A stretch of DNA of 64,000 nucleotides. It comes from Roseomonas sp. KE2513 (GTDB taxonomy: Bacteria > Pseudomonadota > Alphaproteobacteria > Acetobacterales > Acetobacteraceae). The position numbers were made by a program, and so were the translations under genes. Where the stretch lies: assembly GCF_016107305.1 (NCBI RefSeq), contig NZ_RCVR01000007.1, positions 124,001 through 188,000 of the forward strand. Reading direction: 5' to 3'. Below are positions 33,293 through 42,849 of the stretch, piece after piece. The notes under the pieces are model-generated. The model did no database searches. It was given only the letters and a program-made list of their open reading frames with translations, and was not told the origin of the DNA. How positions within the stretch are numbered: the stretch's first letter is position 1; each line of letters begins with the position of its first letter.

Positions 33293-36200
33293 GCCTCCTC
33301 CATCACCAGCAGCGTTTCCCCGGCTGTCACCGGGCGCCCCTGCCTGCAGCGGATGCTGCGGATGGTGCCGCCGATAGGGGCGGAGACGCGCAGCTCCGTC
33401 TTCATCGCTTCCAGGATGATCACCGCATCCCCGGCGGAGACGATCTGCCCCTCCTCCACCAGCACCTTCCACACGCTGCCATGGATGTCGGCGGCCACCT
33501 TCCGCCCGTCCATCTCCTCCTCCGGCGACGCCTCCACGGCCTCGGCGGCGGGCTGCGTGTCCTCCTCGCGCCAGCGCGCGACCTCCCGCTCAAAGGCGAC
33601 GGCCTGGCGGGCCTTGAAGGCGGCGATGCTCTCCGCCTGCTCCACCAGGAAGGCCTCGTGCGCGCCGAGGTCGAAGACCTCCTCCTCGATGCGGATCGTG
33701 GCGCGGCCCTCGCGGAAGTCGTCGCGCAGCCGGTCCAGCTCCGCCTCGCTCACCTCGTAGTAGCGGACCTGGTCGAAGAACTTCAGCAGCCAGGGCTCGC
33801 CCGGCGCGAAGACGGGGTTGCGGAGGAACTTGCTCCAGATTGGCAGCGTGCGCCCGACGAGCTGGTACCCGCCCGGGCTGTCCATCCCGTAGATGCACAT
33901 ATAGACGCCGCCGATGCCGACCGTCCCCTCCGCTGTGAAGGTGCGGGCAGGGTTGTACTTGCTCGTCAGCAGCCGGTGCCGCGGATCGACGGGCACGGCG
34001 CAGGGCGCGCCGAGATAGACGTCACCGAGGCCGAGGATCATGTAGCTCGTCGCGAAGATCGTGCTCTTCACCTCCTCCCGCGTGGCCAGCCCATTGATGC
34101 GCTGGATGAAGTCCACGTTGTTCGGAAGCCAGGGCGCGCTCGCCCGCACTGTCTCGCGGTACCGGTCCACGGCGCCCAGCGTCGCGCTGTCCTCGAAGGC
34201 CATGGGCATGTGGACCACGCGGGTCCTCACCTTCATGGCGCCAACCGGCGGCAGCTTCGCCTCGAGCGCGATCAGCGCGTCCAGCAGCGCGCGCTGGTGA
34301 ATGACGCGGCTATCGTAGTTCACCTGGAGCGAGCGAACGCCGGGCGAGAGTTCCAGGATGCCCGGCACCGGATCGGCCCTGAGCGCCTCCATCAGCGCGT
34401 GCACGCGGAAGCGGAAGCGGAGGTCGAGCACCGGCCGCCCGTATTCGAGCAGGATGTAGCGGTCGCCCGCCTGGCGATAGGCCACCTCTGGCCGGTCGCC
34501 CTCCGCGGGCAACTCTGCCAGCACGCAGGCCGAGACGGTGCCCTCCGGCGCGAGGGAGGGCGCCTGCATCGCGACCACATCCGGCGCGGAAAGCGACACG
34601 ATGGCCACATCCTGCGCGCGCTCCAGCGCCAGCGCCGTGTCGAAGGAGATGGGCCGGAAGCGGATGCGGTCGCCCGGCTTGGCCTGCCCCACCTTCCACA
34701 GCTCGGCCTTGGCAATCGTCACCGGGCAGACGAAGCCGCCCAGGCTCGGCCCGTCTCGCGTCAGGATCACCGGGCTGTCGCCGGTGAAGTTCACGCTGCC
34801 GATCGCGTACTCGCAGTCATGCACGTTGGAGGGATGCAGCCCCGCCTCGCCGCCGTCGCTGCGCGTCCATGTCGGCTTGGGGCCGATCAGGCGGATGCCC
34901 AGGCGGTTGGAGTTGTAGTGAACCTCGAACGCGGCCGCGAAGAACTCCTCAATAGCCTCCGCGGTGAAGAAGTCCGGCGCGCCGTGCGGTCCGTAGAGGA
35001 CGCCCACCTCCCATTCCGTGGGATAGGCGGGCACCAGGGCCGCCGGCGCCGCGCCCGGCGCGGGTGCGTTGGCGGCCGGTTGGCCGAGCGGTAGCATGTC
35101 GCCGGCCCGCAGCACGCGCCCTGCATGCCCGCCGAACTGCCCGAGCACGAAGGTGGAGCGGCTGCCGAGATAGAGCGGCACGTCGAAGCCCCCGCGCACC
35201 GCGAGGTAGCTGCGGCACCCGGACGTCGCCCGTCCGATCGCCAGCACCTGGCCCGCGCGCACCGCGACCGGCGCCCACCACGCCACGGACTCGCCGTCCA
35301 GCGTCGCCGGCGCCGGCGCGCCGGTGAGCGCGACCACGCCATCCGTGTGGAAGCGCAGCGTCGGGCCCGCCAGCGTGCATTCCAGCCCCGCCGCTTCCTC
35401 CAGGTTGCCGACGATGCGGTTGCCCAAACGAAAGGCGAGGTCGTCCATGGGGCCGGAGGGCGGCACGCCCACGTCCCAGTGCCCGACACGGCCAGGATAG
35501 TCCTGCACGGTGGTGAAGGTGCCGGGCTCCAGCACTTCCGCCGCCATGGCATGATAGGCGAAACGCGAGAGCGCCTGCGTGGAAACGTTGCCCGCCGTGA
35601 AGGCGGGCGAGGCTACGACTTGGCGCAGATAGTCGAGGTTCGTTGCGATCCCGCCAAGCCGCGTCGCGTCCAGCGCCGCGCGCAGCCTGGCGATGGCGGC
35701 CGGCCGATCCTCCGCATGGACGATCAGCTTAGCCAGCATCGGGTCGTAATAGGGCGAGACCTCGGTGCCCGTGGAAACCCACCCGTCCACCCGTGCACCG
35801 GCGGGGAAGAGAACCTCCGTCAGCGTGCCGGGGGAGGGCTGGAAGCCGTGCGCCGGGTCTTCCGCATAAAGCCGCACCTCGATCGAGGCACCCTTGGACT
35901 CGGGCAGCACGTCGAGCGAGGGAGGCGTGCCGGCCGCGGTGCGGATCATCCACTCCACGAGGTCGATGCCGAGCACGGACTCGGTGACGGGATGCTCGAC
36001 CTGAAGCCGCGTGTTGACCTCGAGAAAGTAGAATTCCTCCCGCGCGCGGTCGTAGATGTACTCGACCGTGCCGGCGGAGCGGTAGCCGACCGCCTTGCCC
36101 AGCCGCGCTGCGGAATCGAGCAGCCGTGCGCGCACCGCCTCCGGCAAGTTCGGTGCGGGCGTCTCTTCCACCACCTTCTGGTTCCGCCGCTGCAGCGAGC

Positions 36201-36882
36201 AGTCGCGCTCCCCCAACGCCACGACCTTGCCGCGGCCATCGCCGAAGATCTGCACCTCGACGTGCCGCGCGTCATCGATGCAGCGCTCGAGGAAGACGCC
36301 GCTGTCCCTGAAGAAGTTCGCGGCGAGGCGCTGCACCGCCTCCCAGGCCGCTTCCAGCGCTGCCTCGTCGGCGCAGCGCGTCAGTCCGATGCCGCCGCCA
36401 CCCGCCGTGCTCTTGAGCATGACCGGGTAGCCGAGCCGCTCCGCCGCCGCCCGCGCCTCATCCAGGCTTCCCAGCAAGCCGGTGCCGGGCGTCAGCGGCA
36501 CGCCCGCCTTCTCAGCGATGGCGCGCGCGGCATGCTTGAGGCCGAAGTCGCGCATCTGCTGCGCGGTGGGGCCGACGAAGGTCAGCCCGGCGGCCTCGCA
36601 GGCCTCCGCGAAATCCGCATTCTCGGCCAGGAATCCGTAGCCGGGGATGACCGCCTGCGCCCCCTCGGCCTTTGCCGCCGCGATGATCAGGTCGCCCCGG
36701 AGATAGGTCTCCGCCGGCGAGGAGCCCGGCAACGCCACCGCCGCGTCGCAGGCCGTGACATGCGCGCTGTTGCGATCCGCCGTCGAATGCACGGCGACGC
36801 TCCGGATGCCCATGGCCTTGAGGGTGCGCGCGATGCGGACGGCGATCTCGCCGCGGTTGGCGATCAGGACAGTTTGGAACAC
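33289..36882 (-). CDS. uca: Urea carboxylase (biotin-dependent; possibly guanidine carboxylase)
   Basis: This 1197-residue multidomain enzyme starts with a biotin carboxylase domain (IANRGEIAVRIARTL, the ATP loop KSTAGGGGIGL, the EVNTRLQVEHPVTE block). A KipA-type domain (GPSGPMDDLAFRLGNRIVGN, GLHPSNVHDCEYAIGSVNFT) and a KipI-type domain (LQVNYDSRVIH, YMILGLGDVYLGAP) follow. It ends with a biotin carrier domain, the biotinylated Lys1161 lying in EAMKTE. It makes allophanate from urea, or carboxyguanidine from guanidine in the sister group. The start is a GTG matching the biotin carboxylase N-terminus; an upstream ATG adds low-complexity sequence. No allophanate hydrolase is adjacent. Confidence 0.93.
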   Translation of the reverse strand: MFQTVLIANRGEIAVRIARTLKAMGIRSVAVHSTADRNSAHVTACDAAVALPGSSPAETYLRGDLIIAAAKAEGAQAVIPGYGFLAENADFAEACEAAGLTFVGPTAQQMRDFGLKHAARAIAEKAGVPLTPGTGLLGSLDEARAAAERLGYPVMLKSTAGGGGIGLTRCADEAALEAAWEAVQRLAANFFRDSGVFLERCIDDARHVEVQIFGDGRGKVVALGERDCSLQRRNQKVVEETPAPNLPEAVRARLLDSAARLGKAVGYRSAGTVEYIYDRAREEFYFLEVNTRLQVEHPVTESVLGIDLVEWMIRTAAGTPPSLDVLPESKGASIEVRLYAEDPAHGFQPSPGTLTEVLFPAGARVDGWVSTGTEVSPYYDPMLAKLIVHAEDRPAAIARLRAALDATRLGGIATNLDYLRQVVASPAFTAGNVSTQALSRFAYHAMAAEVLEPGTFTTVQDYPGRVGHWDVGVPPSGPMDDLAFRLGNRIVGNLEEAAGLECTLAGPTLRFHTDGVVALTGAPAPATLDGESVAWWAPVAVRAGQVLAIGRATSGCRSYLAVRGGFDVPLYLGSRSTFVLGQFGGHAGRVLRAGDMLPLGQPAANAPAPGAAPAALVPAYPTEWEVGVLYGPHGAPDFFTAEAIEEFFAAAFEVHYNSNRLGIRLIGPKPTWTRSDGGEAGLHPSNVHDCEYAIGSVNFTGDSPVILTRDGPSLGGFVCPVTIAKAELWKVGQAKPGDRIRFRPISFDTALALERAQDVAIVSLSAPDVVAMQAPSLAPEGTVSACVLAELPAEGDRPEVAYRQAGDRYILLEYGRPVLDLRFRFRVHALMEALRADPVPGILELSPGVRSLQVNYDSRVIHQRALLDALIALEAKLPPVGAMKVRTRVVHMPMAFEDSATLGAVDRYRETVRASAPWLPNNVDFIQRINGLATREEVKSTIFATSYMILGLGDVYLGAPCAVPVDPRHRLLTSKYNPARTFTAEGTVGIGGVYMCIYGMDSPGGYQLVGRTLPIWSKFLRNPVFAPGEPWLLKFFDQVRYYEVSEAELDRLRDDFREGRATIRIEEEVFDLGAHEAFLVEQAESIAAFKARQAVAFEREVARWREEDTQPAAEAVEASPEEEMDGRKVAADIHGSVWKVLVEEGQIVSAGDAVIILEAMKTELRVSAPIGGTIRSIRCRQGRPVTAGETLLVMEEA

Positions 36883-37216
36883 GAGGGGAGGGCTCCGGCT
36901 TTTTGGCCAGCCGGGCCGTCCGTCCCGCGCGGGACGGCGCCCAGGCCGCCGTGCAGCCGCAGCAAGCCTCATGCCATTGGGAATCCTTCACCGCCCGAGC
37001 GTTGGGGTGCCCGCCTCCAGTCCGGCCGAGACCAGGGCCGCCCGATCCGCATCCACCAGCAGAACCCGCAGGCTTTCGGCCTCCATGCAACGCCCCGGCC
37101 CTGACCGGCGTGCTGCGCCGCACACGCAAGGCCTTTGCCAGAGCCGCCGCCGCCCCCACCCTCTGAGGAGGCGCCCGTTCTTGCGATGGGCCCCGGCACG
37201 GAGTGAGAGCAGAGCG
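36883..37216. other. Divergent intergenic region, about 330 bp
   Basis: Lies between the urea carboxylase start (minus) and the PEPC-like start (plus). I see no gene, RNA or strong palindrome in it. It must hold the two divergent promoters. Confidence 0.4.
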
Positions 37217-40051
37217 ATGGACCAGCATTCCGCCGAGGCGACCGACCCTCATCGCGCGGCCATCTCCGGCCCCGACCTTCTCGCCATGGCCGCGAAGGCT
37301 CGCGCGCAGGGCCGGGGCGACCCCTTCGGCGCCCCTGCCCTGGCCATGGCCCTGTCCCTGAGCCGCCGCCTGGATGACGGCGAGCTGACCCTGCCCGACC
37401 TTCGCGCGGCGCTGCGCCACATCGGCGACCTCGCCTTTGCCGACCGCGCGGCCTCCCTCGCCCGCAAGCTCGGCGGCACCGATGCCGGGCTGACCGACGC
37501 CGCCCTCATCGCGGTCGCCAGCCGCACCGCGCGCCCGGATCCCGCCGATAGCCCCGTTCCCTTCGCCGCCTTCCGCCAGGCCTGCGAGCGCCCCCGCGCC
37601 GCGGCAGTGTTCACGGCCCACCCGACCTTCTCCCTGCCGCGCGACACCAACCGGGCCCTGGCCGAGGCCGCCTGCGGCACGCCCCCGCCCTCCGGCCTGC
37701 CGCTGCGCCCCGTGCCGCCGGATCTGGAGGAGGAGTTCACCCAGGCCGTCGCCGCCATCGCCAACGGACGGGACGCGCTGGACCGCCTGTCCGCCGCCTT
37801 CCTGGCGGTCGCGCGCGACACTTGGCAGGACCGTTGGCGAACCCTCATGCCGGCTCCCGTCCTCCTCTCCTCCTGGGTCGGCTATGACACGGATGGGCGA
37901 ACCGATATCGGCTGGCAGGACACGCTGCGACTGCGCCTGCGGATGAAGGAGCTTGGCCTCGCCCGGCTGGAGGCGCAGATCGCCGCCCTCTCCCTCGACG
38001 CCACCCAACCACTGCTGGACCGCCTCGCCACGGCACTCGATGCCGTGCGCGCGCAGATCATGGCCTGCCCACCGCCCGGCACACCCGAGCCCGAGGCGGC
38101 CCAGCGCTTCGCAATGCTCCTCGTCGGCCGGCGGGAGGAGGCGCTGACCACGCCCGAGCCCCTGCTTGAGCTCTTCGGCCCCGCCATCGACGCGGCCCCT
38201 GATGACAAGGCACGCCTCGCCCTCTGCGTCGCCCGGGCGGGGCTCGCGGCCCACGGGCTGTCGCTCGCCCAGACCCACACGCGCCTCAACTCGGCACAGC
38301 TCCACAACGCCGCGCGGCTGCGCGTGCCCGCCCTCGGCGGCGCGCCCGACGACGCCGCACGCCGCCGCGCCCTCTTCGGCGCCATCAACGCGGCGCTGGA
38401 CGAGGCCAGGCCCGAGCCGGTCGATACCGGCGGCCTTCTCGCGGAATCCGCGAGCGCCATGCGCCTGATGATGACGGTCGCCCAGATCACGAAGCACGTG
38501 GACGCCTCCCAGCCCGTGCGCTTCCTCGTTGCGGAGACCGAGAGCGGCTTCACCCTTCTGGCGGCCCTCTTTCTCGCGCGCCTCTGCGGCGTGGAGCGGC
38601 ACGTCGAGATCAGCCCCCTCTTCGAGACAGCGGAGGCCCTGGAGCGCCGCGGCGAGCGCGTGATCGAGGAGGCGCTCCGCTCCCCGCACTGGCGCGAGTA
38701 CCTCCGCGGCATCGGCCGACTCTGCCTGCAGTTCGGCTACTCGGATTCCGGCCGCTACATCGGCCAGCCCGCCGCCAGCCACCTCATCGAGCGCCTGAAG
38801 CTCCGCGTCGCCGACCTGCTCGCCCGCCACGGCCTGGGCGCGCTGGAGGTTGTGCTCTTCGAGACCCATGGCGAGGGCCTCGGCCGCGGCGGCCATCCTG
38901 ACGGCTTGGCCGCGCGCCTCGACTACCTCGACCCGCCCGCCGTTCGCGCCGCCTTCGCCGCCGCCCGGATCCCGACGCGCATCGAGACGAGCTTCCAGGG
39001 CGGCGATGGCTACCAGCTCTTCGGCACGCCGGCTCTTGCGCATGCCGTCGTCGCGCGCATCGCCGAGCACGCCTTCGCCCCCCCGCCCGGCGAGGTGACC
39101 GACCCTGTCTACGCCGAGGCCGGCTTCGCCGCGGACCTCTTCGCGGGCATGCGCAGCGCCATGGGCGCGCTGGTGGAGGATCCCGGCTATGCCGGCCTGC
39201 TTGGCGGCTTCGGCCCGGCGCTGCTGGACCGCACAGGCTCCCGCCCCGTCGCCCGCCAGAGCGACACCGGCGGCCCCGCTACCATCCGCCACGCGCGCGA
39301 GCTTCGCGCCATCCCCAACAACGCCGTGCTGCAGCAGCTCGGCTTCCTGGCCAATCTTACCCACGGCCTTGGCGCCAACGCCTCGCGCGAGCCGGAGGGC
39401 TTCGCGGAACTTCTTCGCAAGTCCCCCCGCTTCGCCGGTGCCATGGCCTTCGCCCGCGCCGGCCTCTCGCTCTCGGACCCCGACGTGCTGCGCGGCTACG
39501 TCGCGACGCTCGATCCCGGCATGTGGCTCGACCGCGCGGCCAATGCCCGCACCGCCGCCAATGCCGCTTCCCTTTCGGCCGTCGCCGCCGCCCTGGAGGA
39601 GCAGGGACTGGGCGACCCCGTCCGCCGCGTCTTCCGCAGCCTCCTGGCCGACCAGACCTCCCTGCGCCGCGCCTGGCCCGCGGAAGGGGAGGCGCCTCGC
39701 ATGTCAGACCGCCTCTTCGCCGTGCACGCCCTGCGGCTGCTGCTGGTGCACCGGATCTGGATGCGCGCCGTAAACATCCCGGAGTTCTCCCCCCGTCACG
39801 GCGTGACGCGCGACGGCCTGCTCCGCCGCCTGCTGCGCCTGGACGTGGAGGAGGCCGCGAAACTCCTGGACGGCGTCTTCCCCGCCCACGAACCGCCGAG
39901 CGCCTCCCTGGACTATGGCGAACCGCCCTCGCCCCGCTACGGCGGCTACGGGCGGGAGCACGCGGAAATCATGGAGCCGCTACGGGAACTCTTCGCGATG
40001 GTGCGAGAGGCGAGCGCGGTGGTGTCGCTGGAGTGCGGGGCCTTCGGGTAG
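37217..40051 (+). CDS. Phosphoenolpyruvate carboxylase-like protein with altered active-site motifs
   Basis: This 944-residue protein has the length and order of PEPC motifs: VFTAHPTFSL with His135, ISPLFETAEALE, FGYSDSGRYIG (506-516), the loop HGEGLGRGG (551-559), and a RAIPNN segment near the end. Compared with canonical PEPC, HPTE reads HPTF, GYSDSNKD reads GYSDSGRY (catalytic Lys changed to Arg), and HGRGGTxGRGG reads HGEGLGRGG (first Arg changed to Glu). Activity on PEP and bicarbonate is therefore doubtful. The start MDQHSAE follows GAGAGCAGAG. It is a single gene followed by a palindromic repeat. Confidence 0.82.
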   Translation: MDQHSAEATDPHRAAISGPDLLAMAAKARAQGRGDPFGAPALAMALSLSRRLDDGELTLPDLRAALRHIGDLAFADRAASLARKLGGTDAGLTDAALIAVASRTARPDPADSPVPFAAFRQACERPRAAAVFTAHPTFSLPRDTNRALAEAACGTPPPSGLPLRPVPPDLEEEFTQAVAAIANGRDALDRLSAAFLAVARDTWQDRWRTLMPAPVLLSSWVGYDTDGRTDIGWQDTLRLRLRMKELGLARLEAQIAALSLDATQPLLDRLATALDAVRAQIMACPPPGTPEPEAAQRFAMLLVGRREEALTTPEPLLELFGPAIDAAPDDKARLALCVARAGLAAHGLSLAQTHTRLNSAQLHNAARLRVPALGGAPDDAARRRALFGAINAALDEARPEPVDTGGLLAESASAMRLMMTVAQITKHVDASQPVRFLVAETESGFTLLAALFLARLCGVERHVEISPLFETAEALERRGERVIEEALRSPHWREYLRGIGRLCLQFGYSDSGRYIGQPAASHLIERLKLRVADLLARHGLGALEVVLFETHGEGLGRGGHPDGLAARLDYLDPPAVRAAFAAARIPTRIETSFQGGDGYQLFGTPALAHAVVARIAEHAFAPPPGEVTDPVYAEAGFAADLFAGMRSAMGALVEDPGYAGLLGGFGPALLDRTGSRPVARQSDTGGPATIRHARELRAIPNNAVLQQLGFLANLTHGLGANASREPEGFAELLRKSPRFAGAMAFARAGLSLSDPDVLRGYVATLDPGMWLDRAANARTAANAASLSAVAAALEEQGLGDPVRRVFRSLLADQTSLRRAWPAEGEAPRMSDRLFAVHALRLLLVHRIWMRAVNIPEFSPRHGVTRDGLLRRLLRLDVEEAAKLLDGVFPAHEPPSASLDYGEPPSPRYGGYGREHAEIMEPLRELFAMVREASAVVSLECGAFG

Positions 40052-40076
40052 TGACCTGAGTTGTTCGGCGCTGATG

Positions 40077-40333
40077 GCCCTGGAGAGGGCGCTGCCCTCT
40101 CCAGACCTCAACCGCCAGTGGCCTGAGGCCCCTGGACTCGCATCTGGCTGTCGTGGATGCGGTGATGAAGGGCCGGTTCTGTTTCCTGGGCTTCTTCCTG
40201 GGCGTGCCGTCGCCTCGGGTTCACGACCCGAGCTGCACCGGCCGCCAAGTTATCTCAAAGTTGAAAAAGAAGATGATGGAGAGGGGGCCGGGAGAGGAGG
40301 AATTCCTTCTTCCTCTCCCCGGAGTCACCAGCA
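40077..40333 (+). repeat. Dispersed palindrome-rich repeat, copy A
   Basis: Matches the reverse complement of 42850-43136 along most of its length. Shared landmarks in order are a GGAGAGGGC/GCCCTCTCC hairpin, a GGCCTGAGGCCC core, CATCTGGCTG, GCCGGTTCT, GTCGCCTCGGGT with CACGACCC, CACCGGCCGC, AAGAAGATGATGG, and a GGAATTCCTTCTTCCTCTCC block that pairs with GGAGAGGA. It fills the gap between the convergent PEPC-like and hydroxylase genes, so its hairpins could end transcription from both sides. Confidence 0.8.
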
Positions 40334-40343
40334 CCGGCTTTCC

Positions 40344-41570
40344 TCAGACCTCAGCCGCCACCCGCGCTGCGACTGGTGCATCCCCCAGTCCCGTATCGCC
40401 GTAGAGCCAGTGAATCGTGTCGTACCACTGCTCCTGACTCTTGCTGGACATGATGCTGTTCCGCAGCGCCGCGTGTGCGCCAGCCGGGTGGTAGATGTGG
40501 TCCCCCACCGCGCGGGACTGGAGTTGCACGCGCGCCGTCCGCAGCACGCGGCGACGGCGATAGGCCTCCAGCGCCGCCTCTGCATCGCCGGGGTGCGCCG
40601 CCATTTCCTGAGCGAGGCAGACGCCATCCTCCATCGCCATGCAAGCGCCCTGCGCCAGGTATTGCAACGTGGGATGCGCGGCGTCGCCCAGCACGGCCAC
40701 GCGGCCATCCACCCATTTCTCCGTGGGATCGCGGTCGCAGAGCACCCAAAGCTTCCAGTCCCGCCCGTGGCGGATGATGCTCTGCGCCTTCGGATGCACG
40801 TGCTCGAAGCCGCGCATCACCTCCTCCTCCTCCACGGGCAGGCCGGCCACCGGCTCGGGCGCGTCGTTGTGGTAGGTGACAACGAGGTTGAAGGTCTTCC
40901 ACCCAGAGAGCGGGTAGTGGACGATATGGCACTTCGGCCCGGCCCAAAGCGTCGCCGCGTTCCAGCGAAGGTCCTCCGGCATCTGCTCGGTCGGGATGAC
41001 GGAACGATAGGTGGTGTGGCCGGTCACGCGCGGCGGGCCATCGCCCACCACGCGGGTGCGAATGCGAGACCACAATCCGTCCGCCCCAATCAGCACGGAA
41101 CCCGGAACCGCCTCGCCGGATTGCAGAAGGGCCGTTACGCCGCTGCCATCCTGCTCGTAATCCATGACCGCGCAGCCGGTGCGGAGCGTGATGCGCGGGC
41201 TCGCCTCGCAGGCACGGAGAAACACGCCGTGCAGGTCGCCCCGGTGCACGACGGCGTAGGGGTTGCCGAAGCGCCGCCGGAAATCCTCCTTCAGGTCGAT
41301 AATGGCGATGTCCTCGGCCATCAGCGCGTCCATCAGCCGAAGCTGGTCCACGTAGACGGCCATGGCCCGCGCCGCGTCGCCGATGCCCAGGTGATCGAAG
41401 GCCTGGAAGGCATTGGGGCCGAGCTGGATGCCCGCGCCGATCTCGCCCAGCACCGGTGCGCGCTCCAGCACCGTCACGTTGAAGCCGGCCTGGGCGAGCC
41501 CGAGGGCCGCGGCCAGCCCGCCGATGCCGCCACCGGCGATGAGGATCGGCTTTTCCTGGCGAGTGGTCAT
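40344..41570 (-). CDS. FAD-dependent monooxygenase, 3-hydroxybenzoate 6-hydroxylase type
   Basis: This 408-residue class A flavin hydroxylase has the FAD motif LIAGGGIGGLAAALGLAQAG, VVHRGDLHGVFLRA (the DG-like R-x-x-L region), LIGADGLWSRIR, and VLGDAAHPTLQYLAQGACMA. The last block and its divergent pairing with gentisate dioxygenase fit 3-hydroxybenzoate 6-hydroxylase, which makes gentisate; salicylate 5- or 1-hydroxylase relatives remain possible. The start MTTRQEK follows AGGACCAAGG. It is flanked downstream by repeat copy A. Confidence 0.88.
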   Translation of the reverse strand: MTTRQEKPILIAGGGIGGLAAALGLAQAGFNVTVLERAPVLGEIGAGIQLGPNAFQAFDHLGIGDAARAMAVYVDQLRLMDALMAEDIAIIDLKEDFRRRFGNPYAVVHRGDLHGVFLRACEASPRITLRTGCAVMDYEQDGSGVTALLQSGEAVPGSVLIGADGLWSRIRTRVVGDGPPRVTGHTTYRSVIPTEQMPEDLRWNAATLWAGPKCHIVHYPLSGWKTFNLVVTYHNDAPEPVAGLPVEEEEVMRGFEHVHPKAQSIIRHGRDWKLWVLCDRDPTEKWVDGRVAVLGDAAHPTLQYLAQGACMAMEDGVCLAQEMAAHPGDAEAALEAYRRRRVLRTARVQLQSRAVGDHIYHPAGAHAALRNSIMSSKSQEQWYDTIHWLYGDTGLGDAPVAARVAAEV

Positions 41571-41711
41571 CCTTGGTCCTCCGGGTGCATGGTCTTCTCG
41601 CCGGCGTTCGCTTCGCCGGGGCCGTTCAGGGCTGCCGCAAAGGGGGCTGGGAGAGGGTGGTGGCAACGACCACATCCCCCGACGCAACCCGAACGGGGCA
41701 GCTCGACGGGA

Positions 41712-41744
41712 TTGACCTTACACGGATTGTCCGTATACGGTCAA
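41712..41744 (+). promoter_or_regulatory. Promoter with overlapping MarR-type operator upstream of gentisate dioxygenase
   Basis: An inverted repeat with 15-base arms, TTGACCTTACACGGA and TCCGTATACGGTCAA around TTG, overlaps a sigma-70-like promoter (TTGACC, 16-base spacer, TATACG). A regulator bound here would block transcription of the dioxygenase and possibly of the divergent hydroxylase. The right half-site resembles one upstream of the MarR gene at about 44.9 kb. Confidence 0.65.
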
Positions 41745-41767
41745 ACCTCAAAGGAGGGACGGCGACG

Positions 41768-42841
41768 ATGGACACGAATGTGAATTCCGCGCCCGGCACG
41801 CAGGACCCGGCGGTGGAGGCGAGGCGCCAGGAGTTCTACGGCCGCATCGGCCAGCAGAACCTGACGCCCCTCTGGCTTTCGCTTGCGGAACTGGTCACCC
41901 CCGAGCCGCGCAGCGCCTGCCGCCCTGCCAGCTGGCGCTTCGATGAGATCCGTGCCGCGATGATGGAGGCCGGCAGCCTCATCACCGCCAAGGAGGCCGA
42001 GCGCCGCGTGCTGGTGCTCGAGAACCCAGGGCTCCGAGGCCAGTCCCGCATCACCACCTCGCTCTATTCCGGCGTACAGCTCGTCCTGCCCGGCGAGGTC
42101 GCGCCCGCCCATCGCCACACCCAGACCGCACTGCGCTTCGTCCTCGAGGGCAGCGGCGCCTACACCGCTGTGAACGGCGAGCGCACGATCATGGAGGAGG
42201 GCGACTTCATCATCACGCCCCCCATGTCCTGGCACGATCACGGCAACGAGAGCGACCGGCCGATCTTCTGGCTCGACGGCCTCGACATCCCCGTGGTTCA
42301 GCTCCTCGATGCCTCCTTCGCCGAACACCTCGACCAGGACGAGCAGCCCGTCACCCGCCCCCTCGGCGACAGCGACGCGCGCTTTGGCGCCAACCTCATG
42401 CCGGTGGACCACAAGCCCAGCGGCGGCAGCTCCCCTGTCTTCAACTATCCCTATGCCCGCACGCGCGAGGCGCTGGAGCGCATGCGCCGCGCCGAGGCCT
42501 GGGATCCCTGCCACGGGCTGAAGATGCGCTACACCAACCCGGTCACCGGCAACCACGCCATGGCGACCATGGGCACCTTCATCCAGCTCCTGCCGAAGGG
42601 CTTCTCCACCGCCGCCTACCGCTCCACCGACGCGACCGTCTTCGTGCCGATGGAGGGCCGCGGTCGCAGCATCATCGGCGACGACTTCGTGGTGGACTGG
42701 GGCAAGCGCGACGTCTTCGTCGTTCCCTCCTGGAAGAAGGTCCGCCACGAGGCGGCGGAGGAGAGCGTCCTCTTTTCCTTCTCGGACCGGCCTGTGCAGG
42801 AAGCGCTGCACCTCTGGCGCGAGGACCGCGGCAACGCCTGA
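41768..42841 (+). CDS. Gentisate 1,2-dioxygenase
   Basis: This 357-residue bicupin Fe(II) enzyme opens the ring of gentisate to maleylpyruvate. The N-terminal cupin has APAHRHTQTALRFVLEG, with the metal His pair, then MEEGDFIITPPMSWHDHGN with the third His. FWLDGLDIP and the C-terminal cupin (ATVFVPMEGRGRSIIG) follow. The start MDTNVNS lies after AAGGAGGG. It is divergent from the 3-hydroxybenzoate hydroxylase-type gene; maleylpyruvate isomerase and fumarylpyruvate hydrolase are not in the window. Confidence 0.93.
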   Translation: MDTNVNSAPGTQDPAVEARRQEFYGRIGQQNLTPLWLSLAELVTPEPRSACRPASWRFDEIRAAMMEAGSLITAKEAERRVLVLENPGLRGQSRITTSLYSGVQLVLPGEVAPAHRHTQTALRFVLEGSGAYTAVNGERTIMEEGDFIITPPMSWHDHGNESDRPIFWLDGLDIPVVQLLDASFAEHLDQDEQPVTRPLGDSDARFGANLMPVDHKPSGGSSPVFNYPYARTREALERMRRAEAWDPCHGLKMRYTNPVTGNHAMATMGTFIQLLPKGFSTAAYRSTDATVFVPMEGRGRSIIGDDFVVDWGKRDVFVVPSWKKVRHEAAEESVLFSFSDRPVQEALHLWREDRGNA

Positions 42842-42849
42842 TGGGGTGG

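Noticed and set aside
32812-35094. 760-residue plus-strand ORF
   Set aside because: Lies antisense to urea carboxylase and out of frame in the MFS gene; low-complexity composition.
36512-39364. 950-residue minus-strand ORF spanning the PEPC-like gene
   Set aside because: A codon-bias shadow of the PEPC-like gene; it has no recognisable motif.
40150-40420. Short plus-strand ORF beginning MDAVMKGRF
   Set aside because: Lies inside the palindromic repeat and runs into the 3' end of the hydroxylase gene on the other strand; no ribosome site.
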